Shown piece after piece: positions 8,137 to 17,614 of a DNA stretch of 64,000 bases. Numbering within the stretch: position 1 is the first letter of the stretch; every line of letters begins with the position of its first letter. Below the pieces are notes generated by a model. That model searched no databases and was not told the DNA's origin. It saw nothing but the letters and a program-made list of their open reading frames with translations. The stretch is from Butyrivibrio sp. Lineage in GTDB: Bacteria; Bacillota; Clostridia; Lachnospirales; Lachnospiraceae. The stretch covers positions 173,812 to 237,811 of the forward strand of contig NZ_JAFRGN010000036.1 in the NCBI RefSeq assembly GCF_017433805.1. The letters run 5' to 3'. Position numbers and translations under genes: made by a program.

Positions 8137-9647
8137 TTTGTTCCTACACTTGAAAGAGGTATCTTAACTGTGAAGGTTGTGCCCTCTCCCACAGTACTCT
8201 TAACATCTATTGAGCCTCTGTGCATGATTACTACGTTTCTCGCTATAGATAGACCAAGACCTGTTCCACCGATTTCTCTGGAACGTGACTTATCTACGCG
8301 GTAAAATCTCTCGTAAATATGATCCAGTGAAGCTTCCGGAATGCCCATTCCAGAATCTGCCACAGATGCATAGAAATACTGATGGTCGGCATCAAGTGTT
8401 ACTCTTACCCAGCCATTATCCTTGTTGTATTTAATAGCATTCTCAACCAGGTTCATGATGAGAAGCGAGATCTTAACTTCATCAATTTCAGCTGTTATTG
8501 CTCTCTTACTCTCAAGGGTCAGCTCTATATTATGCTTTCTGGCTATAGGCCTCATCCTCTTAAGCACGCTTTCTGTGAGTGCAACCACATCAACCTCGGT
8601 AATAGAAAGACCTGCAGAAGTCTTGTCCATCTTAACCAGAGCAAGAAGGTCATTGATGATCTTATCTTCTCTGTCTATCTCATTACCAATATCTGTCATG
8701 AACTCTCTGTACACTTCATTAGGAACATCTTCCTGTGCCAGAAGAGAATCAGCTAATATCTTGATGGAAGTAATAGGAGTCTTAAGCTCATGAGAGACAT
8801 TGGATACAAATTCCTGTCTGGAGTCGTCCAAAACCTTCATTCGCCTGAGGAGAGCATTGAAAGCCTTGATGATCTGCTCTGTCTCCATATAGTTGGGGCC
8901 AACAATAGGCTTATCTGTATAACCTTCCTTGATGTCATTGATAGCAGCTGTAATTCTATCAAACGGCTTAAGAAGCGCATATGCAACAAGTGCTGCAAAT
9001 ACCAGAATCACCATGGCAATCAATATCTCAATTGTAGTAGCACGCCTATCAAGGATCTCCATTGTGGTAGCAATAGTGTCAGTAGATACACTAGTCAAAA
9101 GAACTCCTCTAACCACCTCGTTCTTATCGTCGCTGTCATATACATCCTGCTCTTCTATAAGCTGTGTCTCTACAATAGGTGTCAAAAGCTCAATATATCC
9201 ATTGGCCTGATCGTACCTTGACATAGTTCCCTTTGTTCCTGTCTTCAGGCAGTTTACAACTTCCTCAGAAATAATTGTCTTGCCCTGACTGATACTATAA
9301 GTATCTTTGACAACCTTGAGATCATCATTGATAACCATTACTCGTCCATCATAGAGATTGGCAAGCATATCCAGCTCAGCATTGATAACATCTGATGACT
9401 GGTTCTGTAAATAGTTGTAAGTAATAAGGTGATTGGCCAGAATCTTGAGCTGCGTCTGCACCTCTGTAGACTTGACACTGACGGCACGGTTCTCATAGCT
9501 ATCAAGAATCATCATATGCACAGAAAGGCATGATAATAATCCTGTAATAGCTACGACAAAAAAGAAACGTACTCTTAGACTTTTTAGAAGGTCTCTGATT
9601 TTTAATTGTTTAAAAGATTCAATAATTCCATCTACAAACTTTTTCAT
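8133..9647 (-). CDS. Membrane sensor histidine kinase with HAMP domain (WalK/PhoR-like)
   Basis: 504 residues: TM1 about 24-46, an extracytoplasmic sensor of about 160 residues, TM2 about 208-228, HAMP about 230-280, HisKA with phosphoacceptor motif FVSNVSHELKTPITS (His near 290), then HATPase_c. The N box is NLVENAIKYN, G1 is ADSGMGIPE and G2 is GGTGLGLSIARN. All catalytic motifs are intact, so it should autophosphorylate and pass phosphate to the OmpR-type regulator 13 bases upstream. No strong ribosome-binding site is seen before the ATG, so coupling to the regulator gene is likely. The sensed signal is unknown. Confidence 0.92.
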   Translation of the reverse strand: MKKFVDGIIESFKQLKIRDLLKSLRVRFFFVVAITGLLSCLSVHMMILDSYENRAVSVKSTEVQTQLKILANHLITYNYLQNQSSDVINAELDMLANLYDGRVMVINDDLKVVKDTYSISQGKTIISEEVVNCLKTGTKGTMSRYDQANGYIELLTPIVETQLIEEQDVYDSDDKNEVVRGVLLTSVSTDTIATTMEILDRRATTIEILIAMVILVFAALVAYALLKPFDRITAAINDIKEGYTDKPIVGPNYMETEQIIKAFNALLRRMKVLDDSRQEFVSNVSHELKTPITSIKILADSLLAQEDVPNEVYREFMTDIGNEIDREDKIINDLLALVKMDKTSAGLSITEVDVVALTESVLKRMRPIARKHNIELTLESKRAITAEIDEVKISLLIMNLVENAIKYNKDNGWVRVTLDADHQYFYASVADSGMGIPEASLDHIYERFYRVDKSRSREIGGTGLGLSIARNVVIMHRGSIDVKSTVGEGTTFTVKIPLSSVGTK

Positions 9648-9660
9648 ATTAGAATGCTAC

Positions 9661-10341
9661 TTACGCCTGGAAATAGTAGCCACTGCCCCATTTTGTTCTG
9701 ACATATCTGGGTTCACTAGGATTGGACTCAAGCTTTTCTCTAAGTCTTCTGATATGAACGTCAACAGTTCTGACATCCCCAGGATACTCAGTTCCCCATA
9801 TTGTAGTGAGCAGTTCTTCTCTTGAATAAACCTTGCCAGGGTTAGAAGCAAGGAGCTCCAAGAGCTCATATTCACGGCTGGTAACATTTATTTCCTTATT
9901 ACCAACGAATACTCTTCTATACTCCTCATTAAGCTTGAGGTCGCCATAGGCGATAACATCTTTACTATCAGAATTCTTGGATGCTCTACGCATAATTGCC
10001 TTGATTCTGGCCTTAACTTCAAGAATATTAAATGGCTTGGTGATATAGTCATCAGCACCATACTCAAGACCAAGGATTTTGTCCATATCATCGCCCTTAG
10101 CTGTGAGCATAATGATAGGAACATTTGAAAACTCTCTGATCTGCTGACATACTTCAAAACCTGTAAGTATAGGCAGCATTACATCTAAAAGAATAATATC
10201 GTATTCATTGGCTTTTGCCTTATCAAGAGCTTCCTGTCCATCATAAGCACAGTCAACAACTATGTCATCCTGTTCAAGGCTATACTTAATGCCCTTGACT
10301 ATCACTTTTTCATCATCAACAACAAGTGCTTTTTTACTCAT
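9661..10341 (-). CDS. OmpR/PhoB-family response regulator (WalR-like)
   Basis: 226 residues. The receiver domain has VVDDEK (acidic pocket), the phosphoacceptor Asp in IILLDVMLP (about residue 52) and the Lys in YITKPF (about 101). The C-terminal winged helix ends in VRTVDVHIRRLREK and VRTKWGSGYYF, typical of WalR/PhoB DNA-binding domains. The start is set at the ATG at 10341, before KKALVVDDE, with GGTGG upstream. The in-frame ATG 4 codons earlier has no site. It partners the kinase downstream and follows comEA by 14 bases. Confidence 0.92.
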   Translation of the reverse strand: MSKKALVVDDEKVIVKGIKYSLEQDDIVVDCAYDGQEALDKAKANEYDIILLDVMLPILTGFEVCQQIREFSNVPIIMLTAKGDDMDKILGLEYGADDYITKPFNILEVKARIKAIMRRASKNSDSKDVIAYGDLKLNEEYRRVFVGNKEINVTSREYELLELLASNPGKVYSREELLTTIWGTEYPGDVRTVDVHIRRLREKLESNPSEPRYVRTKWGSGYYFQA

Positions 10342-10355
10342 ACAAACCACCATTT

Positions 10356-11012
10356 CTACACAGTTATCTGATCTTTTATCTTGGAAAAGAGCTTATTCTT
10401 GATCCCTGAAACCTTCATAATATCCTCGATACAGGAAAAATTACCAGTCTCAGTGCGATAACTAACTATCTTGCCAGCTACCGCGTCTCCAATCCCAGGA
10501 AGCACCTTAAGCTCTTCTATTGAAGCTGTGTTGATATTAATAAGTCCATTGTTACTGTCCGCTGATCCAGTCCCTTGTCCTGAAGTATCACCAATGTCAA
10601 AGCTCTCGGCCTTGGCACTCTTATCAGAAGCTTTCTCTGCTTCTGCCACTTCAGCTACTGTCGGAATCCTGAGCCGTTGTCCATCCTGAATCAGCGCCGC
10701 AAGATTGACATAAGCTTTGTCAGCATCCTCAGTAAAGCCACCTGCAGCATCAACTGCATCCACGATCCTGAGATCATTATCAAGATAATAAACTCCAGGA
10801 TTAACCACTGCGCCGCATACAAACACTGCGCAGGTCACCTTCTCTATAGCTTCTGCAGTCTCTGTCTCTTTCGGAGTTTCCTCCGCTGTGTCTGTTTCCA
10901 GAACCAGCTCCTGCTCTACATCCTGAGAAGATAATACCATCACCTGTGAATCTGCCCTCTGACAGCCCACAAGTAACATCATTGTAACTAGTAATACTAT
11001 AATATTTCGCAT
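10356..11012 (-). CDS. comEA: ComEA-family DNA-binding lipoprotein
   Basis: 218 residues. A signal peptide with lipobox (LLVGCQ) is followed by an acidic Thr/Glu linker and an SLBB domain (about 50-125: CAVFVCGAVVNPGVYYL, then RIVDAVDAAGGFTEDAD). A spacer leads to a C-terminal tandem helix-hairpin-helix domain (ININTASIEELKVLPGIG). This is the ComEA layout that binds incoming double-stranded DNA and hands it to ComEC. The start at 11012 has GGAGG 5 bases upstream; a longer in-frame start at 11084 lacks a site and would bury the signal peptide. First gene of the run to holA. Confidence 0.92.
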   Translation of the reverse strand: MRNIIVLLVTMMLLVGCQRADSQVMVLSSQDVEQELVLETDTAEETPKETETAEAIEKVTCAVFVCGAVVNPGVYYLDNDLRIVDAVDAAGGFTEDADKAYVNLAALIQDGQRLRIPTVAEVAEAEKASDKSAKAESFDIGDTSGQGTGSADSNNGLININTASIEELKVLPGIGDAVAGKIVSYRTETGNFSCIEDIMKVSGIKNKLFSKIKDQITV

Positions 11013-11049
11013 GTTTCCTCCCTTAGAGAGGACCCCGCCATGCATTTTA

Positions 11050-11078
11050 ATTTTATAAAAGTTAACTTGATAACGCAA
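11050..11078 (-). promoter_or_regulatory. Candidate sigma-A promoter for the comEA-holA run
   Basis: On the minus strand TTGCGT (11078-11073), 17 bases, TAAAAT (11055-11050). It lies between the end of the solute-binding gene and comEA. The stretch just before the comEA start can pair TCCTC with the GAGGA of its ribosome-binding site, a possible minor control (inference). Confidence 0.5.
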
Positions 11079-11101
11079 TACCATTTATGGCATGCACATC
11101 A

Positions 11102-12601
11102 TCAATCACTTTCCTCTGTAAGTCCAGCTGTAATAGCCTCATCGTCAGGATCAGGAATAAATTCCTCAGTGTAAGCTTCTCCTGTAATCTGAGTCATAAT
11201 GCTCTCAGATACCGCTCTAAGAGTAGCGTTACAATCCTCTCCATTCCAGATCTTGGTAAATGCAATCTCAAGCTCCATCCAAAGATTACTTGTCTCAATA
11301 GTCTTAGGCATAGGAACTGAATCGTTATATACATCAACAAAAGTATTAATATTGCTGTCATTATATTTAACGCCATAATGAGCAGCCACTTTGCCACTAT
11401 TGACGTAAATATCTCCTGAGTTATCGTTGCAAAGATATCTTGCTACGGCATTAGCCTCTGTAATGTGCTCAGTATATCCATTAACTACAAGGCAGTTTGT
11501 AACTGACATAGTTCTGGTACCAAAATCAGCTGTAAGCCCTGGCATATCAGCAACAGCAAATTCGTAAGGACATTCGCCTGCATCCTGAGCCTCTTTGATC
11601 TTGCCAAGAATATCTGTTGTCGCTACGGTAAATACAATCTTACCATCTATGAAATCGCTGACGATCTTGTCGTAGTCGATGTCATCTGCATCAATAGCAA
11701 AGAACTGGTTAAGCTGCTGATAAATCTTCATACAGCTGATTGTGTCTGTATTGTAAATATCAATAAGACTAACATCGTCACCAGCCTTACCACCAACATT
11801 CATATAATTACCTACAAAGAAGTAATTATAGAAAATATCAGTAACATCCCATTTAAATACGGCCTCAACCTGCTCTGGAGCATTGTAGCTCTCAGCAAAC
11901 TTGAGGATATCAGATATTGTAAGAGGAAGGTTATGTGCAATCTCCTCCTCAATCATGACCTGAGTAATCTCTGTAGGTACATCCGATGTAGCCTCGCTTG
12001 AATCAGCCTCAGACGCCTCATCAGAAGAAGCATCTATCTCAGCCTGAGCAGCTTCACCCTCAGCAGCATCTATTTCTGACTGCATGTTGGCAACGGCCAT
12101 CTCTTCCATGTAGGTCTTGTTATACACAAGACTACTGGTCTCAAAATACATAGGATAGGCTATATATCTGCCATTATATGAAACAGAACTGATTGCAGCA
12201 TCAGGGAACATCTCAGGTGAAAGATAATCCTCACCATCAGTAATCTCCATGGCAAGTCCAGCCAGATAAGCCTTTTCCAATGAATCATTAGTTATAATAA
12301 ATAGATCCGGGTAGTTATCATTTGTAAGAGAAGCCTTATTGATTGCTTCCAGATACTCAAGACCAGACACAAGCACAGGCTCAACTCTGACATTCTGATT
12401 GTTCTCAGAATAAGCAACAGCCTTGCTCTGAAGATAACTGGTAAGGGAATCATCCGTGTACCACAATCTCACTGTTGTTCTGCTCTTGGGAAATAAAGAA
12501 CGATTTTCAAAAATGCTCTGTCCCGAGCGGGCGTACACAATTGTGCCCGCAAGGGTACATGCAATAAGTATAATAGAAAAAATTCTTACTTTTAATTTCA
12601 T
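11102..12601 (-). CDS. Extracellular solute-binding protein (family 1-like), coupled to argD
   Basis: 499 residues. An N-terminal hydrophobic segment could be a signal anchor; a LIAC lipobox-like sequence is present but lies inside the hydrophobic stretch, so lipidation is uncertain. The body resembles SBP_bac_1 proteins (TVRLWYTDDSLTSYL, then YPDLFIITNDS, and WMELEIAFTKIWNGE near the end). Residues about 168-215 are an Ala/Glu/Ser-rich acidic insert, probably an exposed linker. The start ATG at 12601 overlaps the argD TGA (ATGA), and GGAG lies 6-7 bases upstream. No permease or ATPase gene is nearby, so the transport partner is elsewhere or the protein only senses. Ligand unknown. Confidence 0.78.
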   Translation of the reverse strand: MKLKVRIFSIILIACTLAGTIVYARSGQSIFENRSLFPKSRTTVRLWYTDDSLTSYLQSKAVAYSENNQNVRVEPVLVSGLEYLEAINKASLTNDNYPDLFIITNDSLEKAYLAGLAMEITDGEDYLSPEMFPDAAISSVSYNGRYIAYPMYFETSSLVYNKTYMEEMAVANMQSEIDAAEGEAAQAEIDASSDEASEADSSEATSDVPTEITQVMIEEEIAHNLPLTISDILKFAESYNAPEQVEAVFKWDVTDIFYNYFFVGNYMNVGGKAGDDVSLIDIYNTDTISCMKIYQQLNQFFAIDADDIDYDKIVSDFIDGKIVFTVATTDILGKIKEAQDAGECPYEFAVADMPGLTADFGTRTMSVTNCLVVNGYTEHITEANAVARYLCNDNSGDIYVNSGKVAAHYGVKYNDSNINTFVDVYNDSVPMPKTIETSNLWMELEIAFTKIWNGEDCNATLRAVSESIMTQITGEAYTEEFIPDPDDEAITAGLTEESD

Positions 12602-13797
12602 ACAGACTCCAGGCATGACCTTAAAATATCGATCATGTCATCCACATTCTCTTTGGTTATAATGAGAGGTGGAACGAATCTGATTATCTCAGCCCCGGCA
12701 TTAATTAAGATCAAGCCCTTTTCAAGAGCCTTGTTTATTATCTCTGAAACAGGTCTGTTAAATACCAGCCCCTGCATCAATCCCGCACCTCTTCTATCTA
12801 TTATGAAGTCGTACTCATCCTTAAGCTCATCTAAGCGCTTTTCTAAATAAGGAGCCACTACTTTCACATTCTCTATTATATTGTCCTGTTTAAATAAATC
12901 AAGTACTTTGCCTACCGCCGCACAGGCAAAAGGGTTGCCCCCGTAGGTAGTACCATGATCTCCGGCAACAAGAGAATTTGCTCCAACTTTTTCTGTCATA
13001 AGGAAAGCTCCAACGGGAACTCCGCAACCTAGTGCCTTGGCTGTTGTCATGATATCTGGCTTAATTCCAAATTTCTGCCAGGCATACATATATCCGGTTC
13101 TGCCCATACCACACTGAATCTCATCCAGTATCAGCAAAATGTCCTTTTCATCGCAGAGCTTTCTTACCTTTGTAAGGAACTCTTCAGTAGCCGGAAAAAT
13201 ACCTCCCTCACCCTGAACAGTCTCCAATATAATAGCACATGTTTTGTCTGTAACGCACGCTTCTACGCTATCATAGTCATTGATATCAGCAAATTTAACA
13301 TTGCCGATCATAGGTTCAAAAGCTTCTCTATAGTGAGGATTTCCAGTAACAGATAACGCTCCAAAGGTTCTGCCGTGGAAGGAATGGTTCATGGCTATAA
13401 TCTCACCATCTGCCTTGCCAGTCTTATTATAATGATACTTTCTGGCAGCCTTAAGTGCTCCCTCTACAGCTTCAGCTCCACTGTTGGTAAAAAATACTCT
13501 GTCCATACCGGAAGCTTCTTTTATCTTCTTGGCAGCTTCTATGGCAGGAACATTATAGTAGTAATTAGAAGTGTGCAAAAGCTTATCTATCTGAGCTTTA
13601 AGAGCATCGTTATACTCCTTATTATTATAACCAAGAGCAAAAACAGCTATACCAGATACAAAATCCAGATATTTCTTGCCATCAAGGTCATAAAGATATA
13701 CCCCATCCCCCTTATCAAGGACGATCTGATATCTGTTATAGGTATGAAGAAGCGCTTTCTCAGCTTCCTCTATATACTGCTTCATTGTCTCACTCAT
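12598..13797 (-). CDS. argD: Acetylornithine aminotransferase
   Basis: 399-residue class III PLP aminotransferase. It converts N-acetylglutamate semialdehyde to N-acetylornithine in arginine synthesis. Seen motifs: LDFVSGIAVFALGY at the start, VFFTNSGAEAVEGALKAARKY, LDEIQCGMGRTG (PLP-binding Asp) and TTAKALGCGVPVGAF (Schiff-base Lys). Start chosen at the ATG at 13797, with GGGAG 8 bases upstream; a GTG lies one codon earlier. It is the fifth gene of the arg operon and its stop overlaps the start of the solute-binding gene. Confidence 0.94.
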   Translation of the reverse strand: MSETMKQYIEEAEKALLHTYNRYQIVLDKGDGVYLYDLDGKKYLDFVSGIAVFALGYNNKEYNDALKAQIDKLLHTSNYYYNVPAIEAAKKIKEASGMDRVFFTNSGAEAVEGALKAARKYHYNKTGKADGEIIAMNHSFHGRTFGALSVTGNPHYREAFEPMIGNVKFADINDYDSVEACVTDKTCAIILETVQGEGGIFPATEEFLTKVRKLCDEKDILLILDEIQCGMGRTGYMYAWQKFGIKPDIMTTAKALGCGVPVGAFLMTEKVGANSLVAGDHGTTYGGNPFACAAVGKVLDLFKQDNIIENVKVVAPYLEKRLDELKDEYDFIIDRRGAGLMQGLVFNRPVSEIINKALEKGLILINAGAEIIRFVPPLIITKENVDDMIDILRSCLESV

Positions 13798-13834
13798 CAC
13801 AATATCTCCCGTTATTTATGAAATCCATAGTACG

Positions 13835-14731
13835 TCAGGCTTCTGCAGCAAAGTCATCAGCATCTGGCATAAACATTGTTCCAATACCTTTATTTGTAAA
13901 TATCTCCAGCAGCAGGCAGTGAGGAATTCTTCCATCGAGGATATGCACTCTCTTAACGCCCTCTCTGATTGCATTGGTACAGTTATTAAGCTTAGGGAGC
14001 ATTCCTCCGCCAATGTTACCACCAGCAATAAGCGCATCTGCCTCAGAACAGGTAAGACGTGAAATAAATGTAGAAGGATTCTTGATATCCTTGTAAACAC
14101 CTTCAATATCAGTCAGGAACGCAAGCTTATCAGCTCCAACTGCCTTGGCAATAGCGCAGGCTGCGTCATCAGCATTGATATTGTAGGTATCAAAATTGTC
14201 ATCAAAACCGATAGGAGCAACAATTGGGAGATAGTCATTATCTATCATGTCAAAGAGGACCTTAGGATCAACCTTATCAACCTCTCCAACAAAGCCAATG
14301 TCCTTACCATCGGAATACTTCTTGGTAACATGAAGAAGTCCTGAATCCTTGCCACTGATACCAATTGATTTAACTCCCAGCTCCTGAACCATAGTAACAA
14401 GCTGCTTGTTAACTCTGCTCAGAACCATCTCAGCAATTTCCATGGTCTCTTCATCTGTAACTCTGAGGCCATTTACAAACTCAGCCTCTTTGCCAACCTT
14501 GGCAACCCAGTTGCTGATAGCCTTTCCACCACCGTGAACGATAATAGGCTTAAACCCTACAAGCTTCAAAAGAGTAACATCTGTTATTACACTCTTTTGA
14601 AGTTCAGGATTACTCATGGCACTTCCACCATACTTAACAACAATTACTTTCTTGTTGAACTTCTGAATATATGGAAGTGCTTCTACCAGCACCTCTGCCT
14701 TTTTTAATACTTCCTGCATATCCTTATCCAT
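13835..14731 (-). CDS. argB: Acetylglutamate kinase
   Basis: 298 residues, normal size. It phosphorylates N-acetylglutamate. Motifs: [11 protein letters not shown] (nucleotide-binding Lys), [11 protein letters not shown] (substrate-binding GG), and [30 protein letters not shown]. The start is the ATG at 14731, with GGGGAGGAG upstream and 16 bases after the argJ stop. An N-terminal helix ([17 protein letters not shown]) is present, as in arginine-sensitive hexameric ArgB enzymes. Feedback inhibition by arginine is therefore likely from the family, not shown here. Confidence 0.94.
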   Translation of the reverse strand: MDKDMQEVLKKAEVLVEALPYIQKFNKKVIVVKYGGSAMSNPELQKSVITDVTLLKLVGFKPIIVHGGGKAISNWVAKVGKEAEFVNGLRVTDEETMEIAEMVLSRVNKQLVTMVQELGVKSIGISGKDSGLLHVTKKYSDGKDIGFVGEVDKVDPKVLFDMIDNDYLPIVAPIGFDDNFDTYNINADDAACAIAKAVGADKLAFLTDIEGVYKDIKNPSTFISRLTCSEADALIAGGNIGGGMLPKLNNCTNAIREGVKRVHILDGRIPHCLLLEIFTNKGIGTMFMPDADDFAAEA

Positions 14732-14747
14732 GCCACTCTCCTCCCCT

Positions 14748-15971
14748 TTAGCTCCTGTAGTCCGCATTTATCTTGACATAATCGTATGTCAGATCGCAGC
14801 CCCAGGCTGTAGCCTGCGCTTCGCCTTCATTCATGTTTACAAATACAGTAACTGTGTCTGCCTTCATAATCTCAAGCGCCTTGTCTTCATCAAATAATAT
14901 TGGTGTTCCCTTATCAAACACCTTAAGCTTACCGTTTACACTCTCAAAGTAAAGCTCAACATCATTCTGATCAAAGTCTGCTCCGGAATATCCCATAGCA
15001 CAAAGGAATCTTCCAAAGTTGGCATCGCATCCATAGATAGCAGCCTTGGACAGGTTAGAGCCAACAATTGCACGGGACAGGATTCTTGCATCCTGCTTGT
15101 CCTTAGCACCGACAACCTTGGCCTCGAAGAGCTTACTTGCGCCCTCTCCATCCGCAGCCATCTTCTTGGCAAGGAACTCACAGACAAACTTAAGTGCTTC
15201 CTTGAAGGCTTCATAATCAGCGTTCTTGTCTGTTATCTTCTCATTTTCTGCAAGACCATTAGCCATGCACAAAAGCGTATCATTGGTGGATGTATCACCA
15301 TCAACAGTTATCATATTGAAGGTATCCTTAACCACATCGCTGACAGCTTCTTGTAAAAGAGCTTTTTCAATAGCAAGATCTGTAGTCAGAAATGCTAGCA
15401 TAGTACACATGTTGGGATGGATCATTCCTGAACCCTTACTCATTCCACCAAGAGTAACAGTTTTACCTGATACTTCAAAAGAAACAGCGACTTCCTTATT
15501 AACAGTATCTGTAGTCATGATAGCCTTGGATGCATCAGTTCCAGCCTGGATACTACCGTCCAAGGTTGTACTCATGGTCTTAACACCTGCCACCAGCTTA
15601 TCTACTGGAAGCTGCATTCCAATAACTCCTGTTGATGCTACAGCTACAGAAGAGTAAGGAACGCCAAGGCTCTCCTCAACCGCTTTAGCAGTAGCTTCGC
15701 AGGCATCATAGCCCTCTTTTCCCGTACAGGCGTTAGCTATTCCGGAATTGACAACAACTGCCTGCATTGGACTTCCTGACTCAACAATACTTTTATCCCA
15801 CATAACACAGGCTGCCTTAACTACATTAGAGGTAAAAGTTCCAGCGCAGACACATGGAAGCTCTGAATATACAAAAGCCATATCTGTCCTGCCCTGATAC
15901 TTGATCCCTGCCTGGCAACTAGCTGCCTTAAATCCCTTAGCAGCTGTGACGCCGCCATCTATCTTCTTCAT
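14748..15971 (-). CDS. argJ: Glutamate N-acetyltransferase / ornithine acetyltransferase
   Basis: 407 residues. ArgJ recycles acetyl groups from acetylornithine to glutamate. It self-cleaves before a Thr nucleophile: [18 protein letters not shown] contains the CTMLAF cleavage motif (usually ATMLAF, here Cys before Thr). [13 protein letters not shown] and [11 protein letters not shown]-like ([13 protein letters not shown]) segments are typical. Start taken as ATG 15971 ([14 protein letters not shown]) with GGAG 6 bases upstream; ATG 15983 is only 3 bases after AGGAAGG. Whether it also uses acetyl-CoA cannot be read from sequence, which matters for the role of the neighbouring GNAT. Confidence 0.93.
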   Translation of the reverse strand: MKKIDGGVTAAKGFKAASCQAGIKYQGRTDMAFVYSELPCVCAGTFTSNVVKAACVMWDKSIVESGSPMQAVVVNSGIANACTGKEGYDACEATAKAVEESLGVPYSSVAVASTGVIGMQLPVDKLVAGVKTMSTTLDGSIQAGTDASKAIMTTDTVNKEVAVSFEVSGKTVTLGGMSKGSGMIHPNMCTMLAFLTTDLAIEKALLQEAVSDVVKDTFNMITVDGDTSTNDTLLCMANGLAENEKITDKNADYEAFKEALKFVCEFLAKKMAADGEGASKLFEAKVVGAKDKQDARILSRAIVGSNLSKAAIYGCDANFGRFLCAMGYSGADFDQNDVELYFESVNGKLKVFDKGTPILFDEDKALEIMKADTVTVFVNMNEGEAQATAWGCDLTYDYVKINADYRS

Positions 15972-15997
15972 ATCAAGCTCCATCCTTCCTAATCTTT

Positions 15998-16441
15998 TTA
16001 CGGAACAAAAACTGTCTTGTTATCTTCATTAAGAGCAAAATCGTAATAGTACATGTCATCTCTGCGAGTCCAGTTCATCTTCTGCCAGAACTTGTTTCCA
16101 ACAACATTCGTAACAAAAGCGTTCAGACACACCTTACTGATATGCTCTTCCTTAAGCTTCTCACAACAAAACCCAACCATCTTTTTGCCTATACCATGCA
16201 TTCTGTACTTCTCATTAACACATACGTGATACAGACAAGCTCGTCTTCCATCATGGCCGCATAAAATAGCACCTACTATTTTTCCATCCTCGATATCAAC
16301 TACGCTTGTGGTAGGATTTCTCTTGAGAAACCTCTCTATTCCTTCCCTTGAATCATCCAATGAGCGAAGCCCAAATCCATGAATTGAATTCCAAAGCTCC
16401 CAAACCTCATCGTAATCATCCATTGTCATTACACGAACCAT
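15998..16441 (-). CDS. GNAT-family N-acetyltransferase inside the arg operon
   Basis: 147 residues, a single GNAT domain. The acetyl-CoA-binding core is LYHVCVNEKYRMHGIGKKMVGF (R-x-x-G-I-G-K, about residues 79-91), and the C-terminal FWQKMNW is the usual final strand. The start at 16441 has GAGGAG 6-7 bases upstream; the gene follows argC by 10 bases and precedes argJ by 26 bases. Its position suggests an acetylation step of arginine synthesis, possibly a short stand-alone N-acetylglutamate synthase that primes the ArgJ cycle (inference). A YpeA-like protein acetyltransferase carried along in the operon is the alternative. Confidence 0.82.
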   Translation of the reverse strand: MVRVMTMDDYDEVWELWNSIHGFGLRSLDDSREGIERFLKRNPTTSVVDIEDGKIVGAILCGHDGRRACLYHVCVNEKYRMHGIGKKMVGFCCEKLKEEHISKVCLNAFVTNVVGNKFWQKMNWTRRDDMYYYDFALNEDNKTVFVP

Positions 16442-16451
16442 TTCCAACTCC

Positions 16452-17504
16452 TCATGGGCACCTTGGGACAATCCTAAGTCCCATTGTCTCATCCAGCCCA
16501 AACATGATATTCATATTCTGTACAGCCTGACCAGCTGCTCCCTTAACCAGGTTATCTAATGCCCCCATCATGATGATCCTGCCAGTTCTCTCATCGATCT
16601 TGAATCCAATATCGACGAAATTACTGGAGTTAACAAATCTTGTCTCAGGACAAACACCACTGTTTAATAATCTGATAAATATCTCACTACCATAATACTT
16701 CTCGTAGACAGCTCTTACTTCCTGCTCTGTTGGAAGCTTTCCATCCTTTTTAACCAGTGTCGCATACTCAGTAGCAAGGATTCCTCTGTTCATAGGAACG
16801 AGGTGAGGTGTAAAATTTATAACCATCTTCTTGCCAGCTGCATAGCCAAGCTGTTCTTCAATCTCAGGAGTATGTCTGTGAGTTGCTACGCCGTAAGGCT
16901 TAACACTTTCATTAACTTCACAGAACAGATTTGCAACCTTGGCTCCTCTTCCAGCTCCTGTAACACCGCTAAGAGCATCTACGATCAAAGTGTCAGGATC
17001 GATAATGCCCTCCTTAATAAGAGGATAAGCAGTCAGGATTGAACAGGTTGTATAACATCCTGGGTTAGCAACAAGTCTTGCATCCTTGATCTTGTCCCTG
17101 TTGATCTCGCACAGTCCGTACACTGCTTCTTCTATATAAGAAGGTGCCTTGTGTTCAATCTTGTACCATTTCTCATATTCAGCTACATCTTTTAATCTGA
17201 AGTCTGCAGACAGGTCAATAACCTTGACCTTATTAAGAATATCTTCATTTATAAGTGAAGCGCACAGTCCCTGAGGAGTTGCAGTGAATACTACATCAAC
17301 CTGATCAGCAAGCTCTTCCATGTTATCATCAAGGCACTTATCTTCTATTATCTTAAAAAAGCCTCCGAATATACTTGCAAATTCTTCACCAACATAGCTC
17401 TTTGAGCCATACCAGACAACCTCTGCTTCAGGGTGTCCCAAAAGAATTCTTGCTATCTCTGCGCCTGCATAACCAGTTGCGCCAATAATTCCGACTTTGA
17501 TCAT
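16452..17504 (-). CDS. argC: N-acetyl-gamma-glutamyl-phosphate reductase
   Basis: 350 residues. It reduces N-acetylglutamyl phosphate with NADPH. The start is MIKVGIIGATGYAGAE (Rossmann GxTGYxG). The catalytic Cys is in LVANPGCYTTCSI, and SGVTGAGRGAK is the family loop. The C-terminal HxxE-type region is in FTPHLVPMNRGILAT. Start at 17504, 9 bases after GAGAGG; longer in-frame starts lack spacing. It is the first gene of the minus-strand arg operon, diverging from argG. Confidence 0.95.
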   Translation of the reverse strand: MIKVGIIGATGYAGAEIARILLGHPEAEVVWYGSKSYVGEEFASIFGGFFKIIEDKCLDDNMEELADQVDVVFTATPQGLCASLINEDILNKVKVIDLSADFRLKDVAEYEKWYKIEHKAPSYIEEAVYGLCEINRDKIKDARLVANPGCYTTCSILTAYPLIKEGIIDPDTLIVDALSGVTGAGRGAKVANLFCEVNESVKPYGVATHRHTPEIEEQLGYAAGKKMVINFTPHLVPMNRGILATEYATLVKKDGKLPTEQEVRAVYEKYYGSEIFIRLLNSGVCPETRFVNSSNFVDIGFKIDERTGRIIMMGALDNLVKGAAGQAVQNMNIMFGLDETMGLRIVPRCP

Positions 17505-17585
17505 TTTATGCATCCTCTCTTTATAAGAAATAATTAGGAAAATCAAAATAATAACTTGTCAAAATAGCTTGTTTAAACTTTTTTC

Positions 17586-17614
17586 AGTATACGACTCAAA
17601 AATGAATTGCGCAA
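17586..17614 (-). promoter_or_regulatory. Candidate sigma-A promoter of the argC operon
   Basis: Minus strand TTGCGC (17614-17609), 17 bases, TATACT (17591-17586). The spacer contains one copy of the TCAAAAATGAATT repeat, so a regulator bound there would block the polymerase. Confidence 0.6.

Noticed and set aside
11102-12601. Arginine-binding protein (ArtJ-like)
   Set aside because: Residue pattern fits family 1 (SBP_bac_1-like), not family 3 amino-acid binding proteins; position in the arg operon is not enough.
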